Below, piece after piece: positions 35,648 to 45,489 of a DNA stretch of 64,000 bases (position 1 is its first letter; each line of letters opens with the position of its first letter). The notes beneath the pieces were generated by a model. That model was not told the DNA's origin and did not search any database. It worked only from the letters and a program-made list of their open reading frames with translations. The position numbers and the translations under genes are program-made. Source of the DNA: Sphingobium sp. (GTDB lineage Bacteria; Pseudomonadota; Alphaproteobacteria; Sphingomonadales; Sphingomonadaceae); assembly GCA_009360885.1 (NCBI GenBank), contig SPEL01000002.1, positions 62,001-126,000 on the forward strand, in the 5' to 3' direction.

Positions 35648-38278
35648 TCAGAAATTTACATTCATTCTTGCGTAATAATATCCACCATTAATCCCGAATG
35701 GAGATATAGTTGGGTATACGTTCGAAGAGTAAGTACGTGACCCACTTTCAAGTTGGGCCTTACGGATTACGTCAGGCGTCTTGGTCGGGAATTTATTAAA
35801 CAGATTGTTCGCACCAAAGGAGATACTGATCGGTTCGGCAATCTTATAGGTCGCTTCCAGATCGGTAATAAACGCACTCTTTACCTTCACATAGGTATCG
35901 GCCCCCGCCAGTGCGCTATTACCCGGCGATGCTGTTAGCGACTTGACCGACGAATAGAAGCTTTCCCGCAGATTGAAGCTAAGGTTGCCAATTTTCCAAT
36001 AAGCACCAGCCGTTGCACGGAATTTAGGTGTGCTTTCTTCAAGTTGAGCGACACTATAATGATCGATCAACGCCGAACGGGATGCATTCACCTGGCTGAC
36101 ATAAAGTGCAGAAGGCAAAGCATTAATACCGCGCACCTTATTTTCGTTATAATTAGCCGACAGCGACCAATCGACAGTCCCAGCATCACCAAAGTCGCTG
36201 GCATAGTTCATCATGAAATCAATGCCGCGGGTGCGCATCTTGACCCCGTTCACAAAGGTCTGGATCGCTACGCTGCCATCAATATTGCGGGTACCCGCAA
36301 CGTTATAGAGGACATAATCAGGCAGAGAACCGCCCAATGCCCCGGCGACCGCATCTAACACCGCCTGCTGATTATAAAGCGCATAGCTATCCGCATTATA
36401 ATCATTACAACGCCCAGCTTCGAATGCGCCGGACTGCTTATACCCATCTGGGCAGAACTGTCCGCGGAAACCATAGAAGGAACTGGAGATAACGATCCGG
36501 TTGCGAATATCAATCTGATAGGCGTCAATCGTGATGTTCAGCTTTGGTGCTGGCTTAAACACCAGACCCAGGCTGTAGTTCGTTGATTTTTCAGGCCCAA
36601 GCCCGCCAAAACCAAGCGCCTTAGCAGCCGCAGAGTTGGACGGCAGCACACCGCTGACCCCGCTGGGGCTGACGTTCAGACCGGAATAGAAGCCTTCCGC
36701 AAGGGTTGGTGCCCGGAAACCAGTGCTGACCGTGCCACGAAGGGCAAAAGCATCAGAGAAGTCATAACGGCTAGTCAGTTTGAAAACGGTTGTGTTACCG
36801 AAATCGCTGTAATTCTCATGACGAGCCGCAGCATTCACCAGCCAGTTTTCAGTCGGCTTTACGCTGAGGTCGAGATATTGCGAGAAATTGGTCCGCTTAT
36901 GGAAGCCAGCGTCGTTCGGGCTGTAACCAAAGAAGGACTGCGCACCGCCGCCATAATAAGATGCCGGATCGCCAGAAACAATTTCATAGGTTTCACGACG
37001 ATATTCAAGGCCCGCTGCGATAGTGAGAGGTTCTGCCAGCCCAATTTCAATGGGATGGGTAACATCCAGCGTGTTGCTCCACTGGCTCGCTACGAAATTA
37101 CCATTGTGGAACGACGTCGGTGTGAAGCCTGTGTCATAATAAAGCTGAGCATTACCAGACCGGTCCACATGAACGCGAACAATGTCCTTGCCGTAGGTGC
37201 TAGCAAGATCAAACGTGGTTTCGCCCAAAGCTCCCTTGAAACCGCCGGTGAAGGAATAATCGGTTTCATCAACGCGCTGCTGTGGCTGGAACCCTGACGG
37301 ATAGAAAGGCGTGCCATCCGGCGCGACGATCACATCAGGTGTGCGGACGTTTTCATGGGCGCGGGCCAGCTTGTGGCCATAGCTACCGAAGCTATAAACT
37401 TCGAAATCACCAAATTCATAACCGGCATTATAGCTGACAACCGTCTGATTGATCTGAGGGTCACCGGCGATGCGGTTGGTGTAAGGATATTCAGACAGGT
37501 TAACCAGTTCAGGATACCGCGTCAGATAGCGTATAGCCGTGGGGTTATCGCCATAAACCTGCGGGTTAATGTCACCACGGAAGGTATATTGTTTCTTCTT
37601 TTTCTGCGCCGTTACGTTGAGGTAAGCGCCATCAAAGGGGGCAATGCCGATATTCCCGGTAATGCTATATGTCCGGCCACCACCGCTGTAGTTTTCCCCA
37701 GCCGTTGCGCTGATAGAACCGCCATGATCGGCTTTTTTCTGAATGAAGTTAACAACGCCGGCAATTGCGTCCGTGCCATATTGCGCCGCTGCGCCATCCT
37801 GCAACACTTCGACATGGCCGACAGATTCAGGAAGGATGAAGCTGAGGTCAGGGGCCGCGCCACCGCCGAAAGGACCACCAGAAACCGCAACGTTGGCGGT
37901 GCCATGGCGGCGCTTACCATTAACAAGGATGAGCGTGTGATTGGGGCTAAGGCCGCGCAATTTCATCTGCAAATTATGCGCCGACAAATCCGAACCAAAG
38001 GCCTGAACCTGAATAGAAGGGAGATTCTGCGCGAGGCTCTGAACCATGTCTGGCGAACCTGTGCGCTGCAATGCGTCACTACCTAATATCTGAATTGGCG
38101 TTGGGCTGTCTGCCGCCTTCATGCCCGATGTACGCGTTCCCGTAACAATGATGGAACCACTATCTGCTTCTGCTGCCGGAGCTTCTTCTGCAGAAGAAGC
38201 AAATGCTGTCTGGCCGCTAAAAACTAGCAACGAACATGCAATAGCGCACCTTGATGTCGCTAAAACCCCTAATTTCAT
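35648..38278 (-). CDS. TonB-dependent outer-membrane receptor
   Basis: 876 residues: signal peptide (MKLGVLATSRCAIACSLLVFSGQTAFA), a TonB-box-like SGSIIVTGTR, plug domain (about 50-170; LRGLSPNHTLILVNGKRRH, EVLQDGAAAQYGTDAIAGVVNFI), and a 22-strand barrel ending in aromatic F (YYARMNVNF). Low-iron or nutrient uptake of a large or scarce substrate through TonB energy is expected; the ligand cannot be told. The start at 38278 (MKLG) is preferred because an in-frame TTG start at 38353 adds only an unconserved leader. A 22-bp perfect palindrome lies 140 nt upstream. No partner permease or sigma/anti-sigma pair adjoins. Confidence 0.93.
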   Translation of the reverse strand: MKLGVLATSRCAIACSLLVFSGQTAFASSAEEAPAAEADSGSIIVTGTRTSGMKAADSPTPIQILGSDALQRTGSPDMVQSLAQNLPSIQVQAFGSDLSAHNLQMKLRGLSPNHTLILVNGKRRHGTANVAVSGGPFGGGAAPDLSFILPESVGHVEVLQDGAAAQYGTDAIAGVVNFIQKKADHGGSISATAGENYSGGGRTYSITGNIGIAPFDGAYLNVTAQKKKKQYTFRGDINPQVYGDNPTAIRYLTRYPELVNLSEYPYTNRIAGDPQINQTVVSYNAGYEFGDFEVYSFGSYGHKLARAHENVRTPDVIVAPDGTPFYPSGFQPQQRVDETDYSFTGGFKGALGETTFDLASTYGKDIVRVHVDRSGNAQLYYDTGFTPTSFHNGNFVASQWSNTLDVTHPIEIGLAEPLTIAAGLEYRRETYEIVSGDPASYYGGGAQSFFGYSPNDAGFHKRTNFSQYLDLSVKPTENWLVNAAARHENYSDFGNTTVFKLTSRYDFSDAFALRGTVSTGFRAPTLAEGFYSGLNVSPSGVSGVLPSNSAAAKALGFGGLGPEKSTNYSLGLVFKPAPKLNITIDAYQIDIRNRIVISSSFYGFRGQFCPDGYKQSGAFEAGRCNDYNADSYALYNQQAVLDAVAGALGGSLPDYVLYNVAGTRNIDGSVAIQTFVNGVKMRTRGIDFMMNYASDFGDAGTVDWSLSANYNENKVRGINALPSALYVSQVNASRSALIDHYSVAQLEESTPKFRATAGAYWKIGNLSFNLRESFYSSVKSLTASPGNSALAGADTYVKVKSAFITDLEATYKIAEPISISFGANNLFNKFPTKTPDVIRKAQLESGSRTYSSNVYPTISPFGINGGYYYARMNVNF

Positions 38279-38417
38279 TAAACCCCCCTTATTATATCCC
38301 ACATCTCCTTCAGTTACATCCATCCCCCAATATTCATTTTCAATTTCAACCAACCATTAGAATTGATTTCTATTTTTATAGTCAAACATGAATTTCAACA
38401 TTGAATGACGCCCCATT

Positions 38418-38439
38418 TTCGAAAACATATATTTTCGAA
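38418..38439 (-). promoter_or_regulatory. palindrome upstream of the TonB receptor
   Basis: Perfect inverted repeat TTCGAAAA-CATATA-TTTTCGAA in an AT-rich stretch 140 nt before the receptor start. Its size and symmetry suit a dimeric regulator. A second small dyad, TTTCTA-TTTT-TAGAAA, lies at about 38450-38465. The regulator is unknown; it is not a recognisable Fur box. Confidence 0.5.
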
Positions 38440-38611
38440 CCATTCATTATTTCTATTTTTAGAAACTCATATTTGATGGCTTCAAAATATCTTTTCGTGC
38501 TTTTTAGGCAATAAGGATAATCGTCACATAGTTGACATCAGGCGCAAGAAAATTTGACGATCAGCGCACACCCGCCACAACCCACCCTCATCGCGGATAC
38601 GCGCGCACTGG

Positions 38612-38659
38612 TGACAAAGAAAAAGGAGGCGAATCTCTCCACCTCCTTTTTCTTTGTCA
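38612..38659. terminator. bidirectional intrinsic terminator
   Basis: A perfect 18-bp stem with a 12-nt loop. The base is an A-rich arm (TGACAAAGAAAAAGGAGG) that pairs with CCTCCTTTTTCTTTGTCA, so the GGAGG/CCTCC core is flanked by a T-run on either strand. It lies 58 nt beyond the histidine kinase stop and upstream of the receptor promoter region. The rest of 38440-38716 shows no gene. Confidence 0.85.
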
Positions 38660-38716
38660 TCGACATATGATTTAGGCGTTTTATTTTGCGGCGCAGCAAT
38701 CACTCTTGTGCGAAGA

Positions 38717-40075
38717 TCACCCGTCGAAACCGATGATCGCGCGCAAGCCGCCATCAGTCATATTTTCCAGATGCACCGTACCGTTAAAGGTCATCGCCAG
38801 CATTCGCGATATAGTAAGGCCGATACCCGTGCCGGAGCGCCCGCCCGGCTGCCCGGCCATGCCCCGCGTGAAAGGCTCAAACATCGCATCCAGCTTATGC
38901 TCTTCTATACCGGGCCCATGATCCCGCACTGATATTTCAATGCGCCCATCGGCGCGGGAACAGCTAATTTCAGCGCTATTCCCATATTTCACCGCATTAT
39001 CTACCAAATTTCCGATACACCGAGAGAGGGCCATTACCTTCACCCTTGCCCGCCCGCCACAGCCAGAACCAAAACGAACCGGCTGCCCCAGTTCCTCAGC
39101 ATCTTCCGCAATGCTAAGAAGGAGTGAATCTATGTCGATCACTTCCCAATTTTCCTGTGTTTCGGCGGAGCTGGCGAGATCCAGCCCCTCTTCCACCAGC
39201 ACCAGCATTGCATGATGATCCTGCAATAATTTAGCGCGCAGTGCCTCATCCTCCACCTGCTCCAGCCGCAAACGCAAACGAGTGAGCGGTGTTTGCAAAT
39301 CATGACTGATCGAGGCAAGAAGCTGCGTCCGCTCCCTAAACCCTTCCCGAACACGCTCTTGCATCAGGTTGAAGGTAGAAAGCGCAGCGCGCACCTCATC
39401 CGGCCCATTTTCAGGAATAGGTTGCGGGTCATGGGACAAAGAGAAAGCCCCGGCCGCTGATTGTAATGTACGCAATGGCCGGGCCACTTGGCGGGCCACA
39501 ATCACTGCTATGGCCCCACTCATGATGATAATCAGCAACAGGTCGAGCGGCTGCATCGTTGCATCCTGTGGCATATTAAGGCGCGGCAGGCTAAGAGCCA
39601 CTGCCTGCCTTTTTCCACGAGAATCCGTAAAACGAACAATCCAGCAATCGGGCGGCGGCAAATCAGCAATACCGGCCGCTGCCTGCCCCCTGATCGCCGC
39701 CTTATGCCCGTGACACATTCCCGATGGCACCTGCCCTACCTCTGGCGCAGAAACAGTACCCCATTGCCGGGCAAGCGCCGCAGTGATGGCTGGCTCTGAC
39801 TTGTCAATCGCCACGCCTGTTGGAGCAGGAGCCGCCCCTAAAATTAGCCTCTCCTGCAACATTTTCTCAGTCAGCGCAGGCTCCCGCGCCAGACGCGCCG
39901 CAATATCAACCGCACTGGCGATCACCCTTTCGGTGCGTATCCGGGCAAAATCATCTCTCCGGGCCTGATTAGCGAAAAAGAGCGAGATGATAGAAGTCGC
40001 CGCGATAGAAACCGCCAGCATGATGAACATCTGGCCCGCCATTGAGCGATATAGCACAGAGAAGCGCTTTCTCAT
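38717..40075 (-). CDS. sensor histidine kinase of the efflux-linked two-component system
   Basis: 452 residues. Two hydrophobic segments (about 14-36 and 177-196) enclose a sensor domain of about 140 residues containing a CHGH and a PPPDCW stretch with two cysteines. HAMP, then the H-box LLASISHDLQTPLTRLRLR with H258, N-box NLVDNAVKYG, G boxes RDHGPGIEE and GTGIGLTI complete the kinase. Gene order RR-kinase is divergent from an RND efflux operon, an arrangement typical of regulators controlling the adjacent pump. The inducing signal is unknown. Confidence 0.9.
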   Translation of the reverse strand: MRKRFSVLYRSMAGQMFIMLAVSIAATSIISLFFANQARRDDFARIRTERVIASAVDIAARLAREPALTEKMLQERLILGAAPAPTGVAIDKSEPAITAALARQWGTVSAPEVGQVPSGMCHGHKAAIRGQAAAGIADLPPPDCWIVRFTDSRGKRQAVALSLPRLNMPQDATMQPLDLLLIIIMSGAIAVIVARQVARPLRTLQSAAGAFSLSHDPQPIPENGPDEVRAALSTFNLMQERVREGFRERTQLLASISHDLQTPLTRLRLRLEQVEDEALRAKLLQDHHAMLVLVEEGLDLASSAETQENWEVIDIDSLLLSIAEDAEELGQPVRFGSGCGGRARVKVMALSRCIGNLVDNAVKYGNSAEISCSRADGRIEISVRDHGPGIEEHKLDAMFEPFTRGMAGQPGGRSGTGIGLTISRMLAMTFNGTVHLENMTDGGLRAIIGFDG

Positions 40076-40114
40076 GGCTGCGTCATTCCCTGTCCTCTTC
40101 CCATTCCCATGCCT

Positions 40115-40828
40115 TCATTCATAACGCACCGGGCAAGCCAGCACATATCCTTCGTTGCGTACCGTCACGACCAGCCCCGCCCCACCCTCAACCGCAGATA
40201 ATTTCTGCCGCAACCGGCTGATCTGCAAATCAATAGAGCGGTCAAAGGCCACTGTCGCACGCCGTTCCGGCAGCAGTTCCTCCCTCGACAGGGTTTTATT
40301 GGGTTCGTCCAGAAAGCGCCGCAGTAATCGAAATTCAGCGGAAGATAGCATCACCAGCCCGCCATCAGGCGCCATCAGACGCCGGTGGAACAAATCCAGC
40401 CGCCACGCCCCGAAATGGGCAATTCGCCAGCGCGGTTCCTCTTCGCCCGCATTGCCCCCTGCCCGGCGCAGTAAATTACGAACCCGCGCCAGCAACTCTC
40501 TCGGCTCAAAAGGCTTGGTAAGATAATCATCACCGCCCTGTTCCAGCCCGTCTATCCTATCAAGTGCAGTCCCCCGCGCCGTCACCAGAATAACAGGCAC
40601 AGTCATGCCTTCCCGTCGCATCTGACGGCACACATCCAGCCCGTCACCATCGGGAAGGTTGCGGTCCAGTATAATAAGGTCGATCTGCTCTTTCTGATAC
40701 AGCGCCTGTAAATGCGCATTATCGGGCGCAGAAAACACATGATAGCCTTGCCGCACCAACTGATCGACAATCAGGTCACGAATATCCTCATCATCCTCTA
40801 CGACGAGAATGCTGGTCTGTTCTTTCAT
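40115..40828 (-). CDS. OmpR-family response regulator, divergent from RND efflux operon
   Basis: About 237 residues: receiver with EDDED acidic residues, phospho-acceptor D55 (IILDRNLPD) and TKPFEPREL, then a winged-helix output domain (about 140-235; LSSAEFRLLRRFLDEPNKTLSREELL, RSIDLQISRLRQKL). The start is uncertain: ATG at 40828 gives the usual receiver start (MKEQTSILVVEDD), but ATG at 40840 and GTG at 40879 are in frame. 39 nt separate it from the kinase. The direct repeat at 40953-40969 upstream is the likely binding site for this protein. Confidence 0.9.
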   Translation of the reverse strand: MKEQTSILVVEDDEDIRDLIVDQLVRQGYHVFSAPDNAHLQALYQKEQIDLIILDRNLPDGDGLDVCRQMRREGMTVPVILVTARGTALDRIDGLEQGGDDYLTKPFEPRELLARVRNLLRRAGGNAGEEEPRWRIAHFGAWRLDLFHRRLMAPDGGLVMLSSAEFRLLRRFLDEPNKTLSREELLPERRATVAFDRSIDLQISRLRQKLSAVEGGAGLVVTVRNEGYVLACPVRYE

Positions 40829-40952
40829 GCTTTGCTTCATTCCCAATGCGCTTCTGCCTTTCGGGAGAGGAGCCGACACAATTTACGGGTCCTGACACTA
40901 AGGGTAACCATCCTGTCACTTTTCTGGCTGATTGTAATAATCACTGCGTGCT

Positions 40953-40969
40953 TTGATACAAATTGATAC
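40953..40969. promoter_or_regulatory. direct repeat, candidate response-regulator box
   Basis: TTGATAC occurs twice, at 40953-40959 and 40963-40969, exactly one helical turn (10 bp) apart, in the divergent region between the response regulator and the efflux operon. Tandem half-sites of this spacing are typical of OmpR-family sites. A nearby dyad TGATT-AATCA (about 40929-40943) could be a second element. Confidence 0.55.
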
Positions 40970-41112
40970 GAACAATTACAGCATTCCGCATTAGTAACCA
41001 GCCTCATACGACCGAGAACAATAACGCAGATGGCATTGAAGGGAATTTCCTCTCTTTGTCTGCTGCCTGTTTTTCGTTGCTGGCATATATCATGATAATC
41101 AGGGAGCATCTG

Positions 41113-42318
41113 GTGCGCCTATTCCCATTCGCACAACATGGTTTCACAGAGGCGGCGGCATCCCGTCCGGCAGCTCCGGCTTCTGCACGGGTTGCCGGTA
41201 CACGGGTTACTCGTCTCGCCTGCTGCCTGATGCTGGCCAGCGCGCTGGCCGGATGCGGCGAGAAGAAAAAGCCTGAACGCCCACCGGTTGAAGTTGGCTA
41301 TGTAACGCTGACGACCGGTGATGTTACCCTTTCCACCGAACTGCCCGGCCGCACGGCCTCCACCATGATGTCAGAGGTGCGCCCACAGGTTGCCGGTGTT
41401 ATTCAACAGCGCCTGTTCCGCGAAGGCTCTTATGTAAAGGCGGGCCAACCGCTCTATCAGATTGACCAGTCGCTCTATCGTGCTTCTCAGAATGAAGCAC
41501 AGGCCGCGCTGAGCAATGCGCAGGCCAGCCTCGCAGCGGCGCAGGCAAAAGCCAGCCGCTATGGAGCCCTTACCGATAGCGAAGCCGTCAGCCGACAGGA
41601 GCGCGATGATGTAATCGCCTCTGCCCGTCAGGCAAAAGCTGCAGTGGAACAGGCCCGTGCGCGGCTCGAAACCACACAGGTCAATATGCGGTTCACCCGT
41701 GTTTATGCGCCGATTAGTGGACGGATTGGCAGAACACTTGTCACCCCCGGCGCACTCGTGACCGCCAATCAGGCTGATGCGCTCGCCACCATCCAGCAGC
41801 TCGACCCGATTTATGTGGACATCACTCAGTCGAGCGCGAAATTGCTGCAATTGCGCCGCGCATTTGCCTCCGGCACTGCCCTGCCAGCCAGCGCCAATAT
41901 CCGGTTAAAACTGGATGACGGGTCAGATTATCCGCAGAGCGGCACCATCGAATTTACCGAACCTATTGTTGACCCCAATAGCGGCACGGTGACGCTGCGC
42001 GCGCGCTTCCCTAACCCTGAAGGGTTGCTGCTCCCCGGCATGTTTGTGCGCGTGGTAGCGCCGCAATCCGTGCGCCCCAATGCTATTCTTGCCCCGCAAC
42101 AAGGCATTAGCCGTGATCCCAAAGGGGTCGCCACCGCCCTTGTCGTAACGCGCGATAACAAGGTAGAGCGCCGCTCCGTCAATGCCGAGCAGGCCGTGGG
42201 CGATAAATGGCTCATAACCGCAGGCCTCAAGGCAGGTGACAGGCTGATTGTTGAGGGCAGCAGTAAGGTTCAGCCCGGCGACAGCGTGAAGCCCGTAGCC
42301 GTCAGCACTGAAAAATAG
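41113..42318 (+). CDS. RND efflux membrane-fusion protein (AcrA/MexA type)
   Basis: Periplasmic adaptor linking the RND pump to its outer-membrane channel; about 401 residues. Lipoprotein leader LACCLMLASALAGC-G precedes the mature N-terminal Cys, so it is inner-membrane anchored. Lipoyl-like halves (EVRPQVAGVIQQRLFREGSYVKAGQPLYQID and VYAPISGRIG) flank a coiled-coil hairpin (about 110-165), and beta-barrel residues follow (LLPGMFVRV). The GTG at 41113 is chosen for its AGGGAG ribosome site 6 nt upstream; an ATG at 41092 lacks one. The RND gene starts 12 nt downstream. Confidence 0.88.
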   Translation: MRLFPFAQHGFTEAAASRPAAPASARVAGTRVTRLACCLMLASALAGCGEKKKPERPPVEVGYVTLTTGDVTLSTELPGRTASTMMSEVRPQVAGVIQQRLFREGSYVKAGQPLYQIDQSLYRASQNEAQAALSNAQASLAAAQAKASRYGALTDSEAVSRQERDDVIASARQAKAAVEQARARLETTQVNMRFTRVYAPISGRIGRTLVTPGALVTANQADALATIQQLDPIYVDITQSSAKLLQLRRAFASGTALPASANIRLKLDDGSDYPQSGTIEFTEPIVDPNSGTVTLRARFPNPEGLLLPGMFVRVVAPQSVRPNAILAPQQGISRDPKGVATALVVTRDNKVERRSVNAEQAVGDKWLITAGLKAGDRLIVEGSSKVQPGDSVKPVAVSTEK

Positions 42319-42330
42319 GCCATTTCCCAT

Positions 42331-45300
42331 ATGCTTAGCCGCTTTTTCATAGATCGTCCGATTTTCGCATGGGTTATCGCCATCAGCATCATGCTGGGCG
42401 GGATTGGCGCGATTTTCACTCTGCCGATCGCGCAATATCCCGATATTGCGCCGCCATCCGTGCGCATTAGCACCAATTATCCCGGTGCTTCCGCCGAAAT
42501 TGTTGAGGCCAGCGTCACGCAGGTTCTGGAACGGGAACTGACGGGCCTTGATGGGCTGCTCTATTTCACGGCATCATCCTCGTCAAATGGCCGTTCGAAC
42601 ATCACCGTTACCTTCAAAAAAGGCACGGACCCGGACACCGCGCAGGTACAAACCCAAAACAGAATACAACAGGCTCTGCGTCGTTTGCCGACATCCGTGC
42701 AGCAACAGGGTATTAATGTCGCCAAGAGTCAGGATGACTTCCTGCTGATCGTCAGCCTTTACGATGAATCTGGCCAATCCACCCGGACAGACATATCAGA
42801 TTATCTCGTCAATCATTTTCAGGACCCGCTCTCTCGTATTGAAGGCGTAGGTTCCGTTGATGTGTTCGGGTCTCAATATGGCATGCGTATCTGGATGGAC
42901 CCTAACCGCATGGCCGCCGTAAAGCTGATGCCATCGGACATTGAAAGCGCCATTCGTGCCCAGAATGCAGAAATTTCTGCCGGACAAATCGGCCAGAACC
43001 CTGTTCCAGCAGGACAACAGATTAACGCGACCGTCACGGCCCGTTCTCGCCTTGAGACGCCTGAGCAGTTCCGTAACATCATCGTTAAAACCAATATTGA
43101 TGGATCGGTCGTTCGCTTGTCCGATGTCAGCCGTGTTGAAATGGGTGATGAAAGCTATGGCACCAGCGCCTTTCTCAATGGCAATCCAGCATCCGGCATC
43201 GCCATCATGCTGGCTCCCGGTGCAGATGCCCTGAAAACCGCTAATCTGGTGAAGGCAAAGGCAGAGGAACTGAAATCCTCCATGCCATCTAATTTCCAGA
43301 TGACCTTCATTCGTGACAGCACCCCATTCATCAAATTATCGGTGCAGGAAGTTGTCAAAACCCTGGTCGAGGCGGTGATCCTCGTCATCATCGTGATGTT
43401 CATTTTTCTTCAGAGCTGGCGGGCGACACTCATCCCGGCCATTGCGGTGCCGGTGGTGTTGCTCGGCACCTTTGGCGTGCTGGCGATTATGGGATATTCC
43501 ATCAATACGCTGACTTTATTCGGCATGGTACTTTCTATCGGTCTGCTGGTCGATGACGCCATCGTCGTTGTCGAAAATGTTGAACGACTGATGGAGGAAG
43601 AAGGCTTATCCCCAAGGGAAGCCACCATCAAATCAATGGGGGAAATCACCAGTGCCCTTATCGGCATCGCGCTGGTTCTCTCTGCCGTGATGTTGCCCAT
43701 GGCCTTTTTCGGCGGGTCAACCGGGGTGATTTACCGCCAGTTTTCCATCACCATCATTTCATCCATGCTTTTGTCCGTCGTCGTGGCAATCGTCTTGTCG
43801 CCGGCTTTGTGCGCGACATTGCTGCGCCCAAAGAACAACCATGCCAGCGAAGGCAATGGTTTTCTGGCGAAATTCAACCGCTGGTTTGAACGCGTTAATA
43901 ATGGCTATGCCCGCAAAGTCGGCACAGTTCTTAATCGTCGCGGCCTGTTCTGGGCCAGCTTTGCCGTGCTTGTCGCGATAATGGCTATATTGTTCGTGCG
44001 CCTTCCCACCAGTTTTATTCCGGCGGAGGATCAGGGGCAGGTCATGGTGCAATATACATTGCCATCGGGTGCTACCACCGCCCGGACCGAAGCCGTTGGA
44101 GACAAAATCAAGGATTACTTCCTGAATGATGAGCGGGATAATATGCGTTTCATCATGCTCAACAATGGCTTTGGCTTCTCTGGATCTGGCCAGAACACCG
44201 GACAGGGCTTTGCCAACCTCGCCCCATGGGATGAACGCAAGGGCAGTCAAAATACTGCGACCGCCATTGCCATGCGCGCGAATAAGGCGCTTTCCGCGAT
44301 CAGGGATGCGCAGGTTTTCGCGCTGACCCCGCCTTCTATTCGCGGTCTGGGACAATCCGATGGCTTCTCGTTTCAGCTCTTGAACAGCGGCGGCCTCCCG
44401 CGTGAGGAATTTCTGGCGCTGCGGGATAAGCTGATGGCTGCGGCGCAAAAGGACCCCATGTTGGCCTCCGTTCGCGCGGGCAGCCTTGATGATATGCCAC
44501 AGCTCAAAATCGACATTGATACGGAGAAATTATCCGTTCTCGGCTTGCAGCAAAGCGATGTCGATAATGTGCTGAGTTCCGCATGGGGGTCCAGCTACAT
44601 TAATGACTTCATCGACCGTGGCCGGGTGAAGCGGGTGTTTGTTCAGGCCGATGCGCCTTATCGCTCGCTTCCCAGTGATCTGGATCAATGGCAGGTGCGC
44701 AACCGCACCACTGGCGAAATGGTGCCTTTCTCGGCCTTTGCGACATCCCGCTGGATCATGGGGCCAAACAGCGTGCAGCGCTTTAACGGCCAGCCTAGCT
44801 ATCAGTTGCAGGGACAAGCCGCCGCTGGCATCAGCTCCGGCGAAGCAATGAAACGCATCGTTGAATTACAAAAAGAGATAGCGCCCGGCACCAGCTATGC
44901 GTGGAGTGGCCTCTCTTTTGAAGAGCAAACTAGTGGCACACAGGCACCGTTGCTTTATGGCCTGTCGATCATCGTCGTATTCCTGTGCCTCGCGGCGCTT
45001 TATGAAAGCTGGTCCATCCCCTTCGCGGTGATGCTGGTTATCCCGGTCGGTATATTCGGCGCGGTACTGGCTGTGACATTGCGCGGGCTCGACAATAATG
45101 TGTTCTTTCAGGTCGGCCTGCTGACCACCATGGGGCTGGCCGCGAAAAACGCCATTCTAATTGTGGAGTTTGCCGATCAGGCACGGAAACGCGGCGCGAG
45201 CATCTATGACGCCGCAATTGAGGCATCAAAGCTGCGCTTCCGCCCGATTTTGATGACGTCACTGGCGTTTGTCGCAGGCGCAATACCGCTCGCAATCGCA

Positions 45301-45489
45301 ACGGGTGCAGGCGCGCAGAGCCGCGTTGCCATTGGCACCGCCGTGGTTGGCGGCATGATTGCTGCGACCGTGCTGGCGATATTCTATGTTCCGCTCTTCT
45401 TCCTGACGATCAACAAGCTGTTTTCGCGGAAGAAAGCGTCATCAGACACGCCCCGCAAGGGCAAAGACAATGAAGAGGTGACGGCATGA
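42331..45489 (+). CDS. RND multidrug efflux transporter, HAE1/AcrB type
   Basis: 1052-residue proton-driven inner-membrane pump exporting hydrophobic and amphiphilic drugs. The adjacent proton-relay aspartates are seen in TM4 (GLLVDDAIVVVENVER), and the periplasmic porter loops contain MISTNYPG-like and FTxxF regions typical of HAE1. Twelve membrane segments are in the expected spots; the N terminus SRFFIDRPIFAWVIAISIMLGG and the switch region are intact. Its stop overlaps the channel-gene start by 4 nt. Substrate range cannot be predicted. Confidence 0.95.
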   Translation: MLSRFFIDRPIFAWVIAISIMLGGIGAIFTLPIAQYPDIAPPSVRISTNYPGASAEIVEASVTQVLERELTGLDGLLYFTASSSSNGRSNITVTFKKGTDPDTAQVQTQNRIQQALRRLPTSVQQQGINVAKSQDDFLLIVSLYDESGQSTRTDISDYLVNHFQDPLSRIEGVGSVDVFGSQYGMRIWMDPNRMAAVKLMPSDIESAIRAQNAEISAGQIGQNPVPAGQQINATVTARSRLETPEQFRNIIVKTNIDGSVVRLSDVSRVEMGDESYGTSAFLNGNPASGIAIMLAPGADALKTANLVKAKAEELKSSMPSNFQMTFIRDSTPFIKLSVQEVVKTLVEAVILVIIVMFIFLQSWRATLIPAIAVPVVLLGTFGVLAIMGYSINTLTLFGMVLSIGLLVDDAIVVVENVERLMEEEGLSPREATIKSMGEITSALIGIALVLSAVMLPMAFFGGSTGVIYRQFSITIISSMLLSVVVAIVLSPALCATLLRPKNNHASEGNGFLAKFNRWFERVNNGYARKVGTVLNRRGLFWASFAVLVAIMAILFVRLPTSFIPAEDQGQVMVQYTLPSGATTARTEAVGDKIKDYFLNDERDNMRFIMLNNGFGFSGSGQNTGQGFANLAPWDERKGSQNTATAIAMRANKALSAIRDAQVFALTPPSIRGLGQSDGFSFQLLNSGGLPREEFLALRDKLMAAAQKDPMLASVRAGSLDDMPQLKIDIDTEKLSVLGLQQSDVDNVLSSAWGSSYINDFIDRGRVKRVFVQADAPYRSLPSDLDQWQVRNRTTGEMVPFSAFATSRWIMGPNSVQRFNGQPSYQLQGQAAAGISSGEAMKRIVELQKEIAPGTSYAWSGLSFEEQTSGTQAPLLYGLSIIVVFLCLAALYESWSIPFAVMLVIPVGIFGAVLAVTLRGLDNNVFFQVGLLTTMGLAAKNAILIVEFADQARKRGASIYDAAIEASKLRFRPILMTSLAFVAGAIPLAIATGAGAQSRVAIGTAVVGGMIAATVLAIFYVPLFFLTINKLFSRKKASSDTPRKGKDNEEVTA

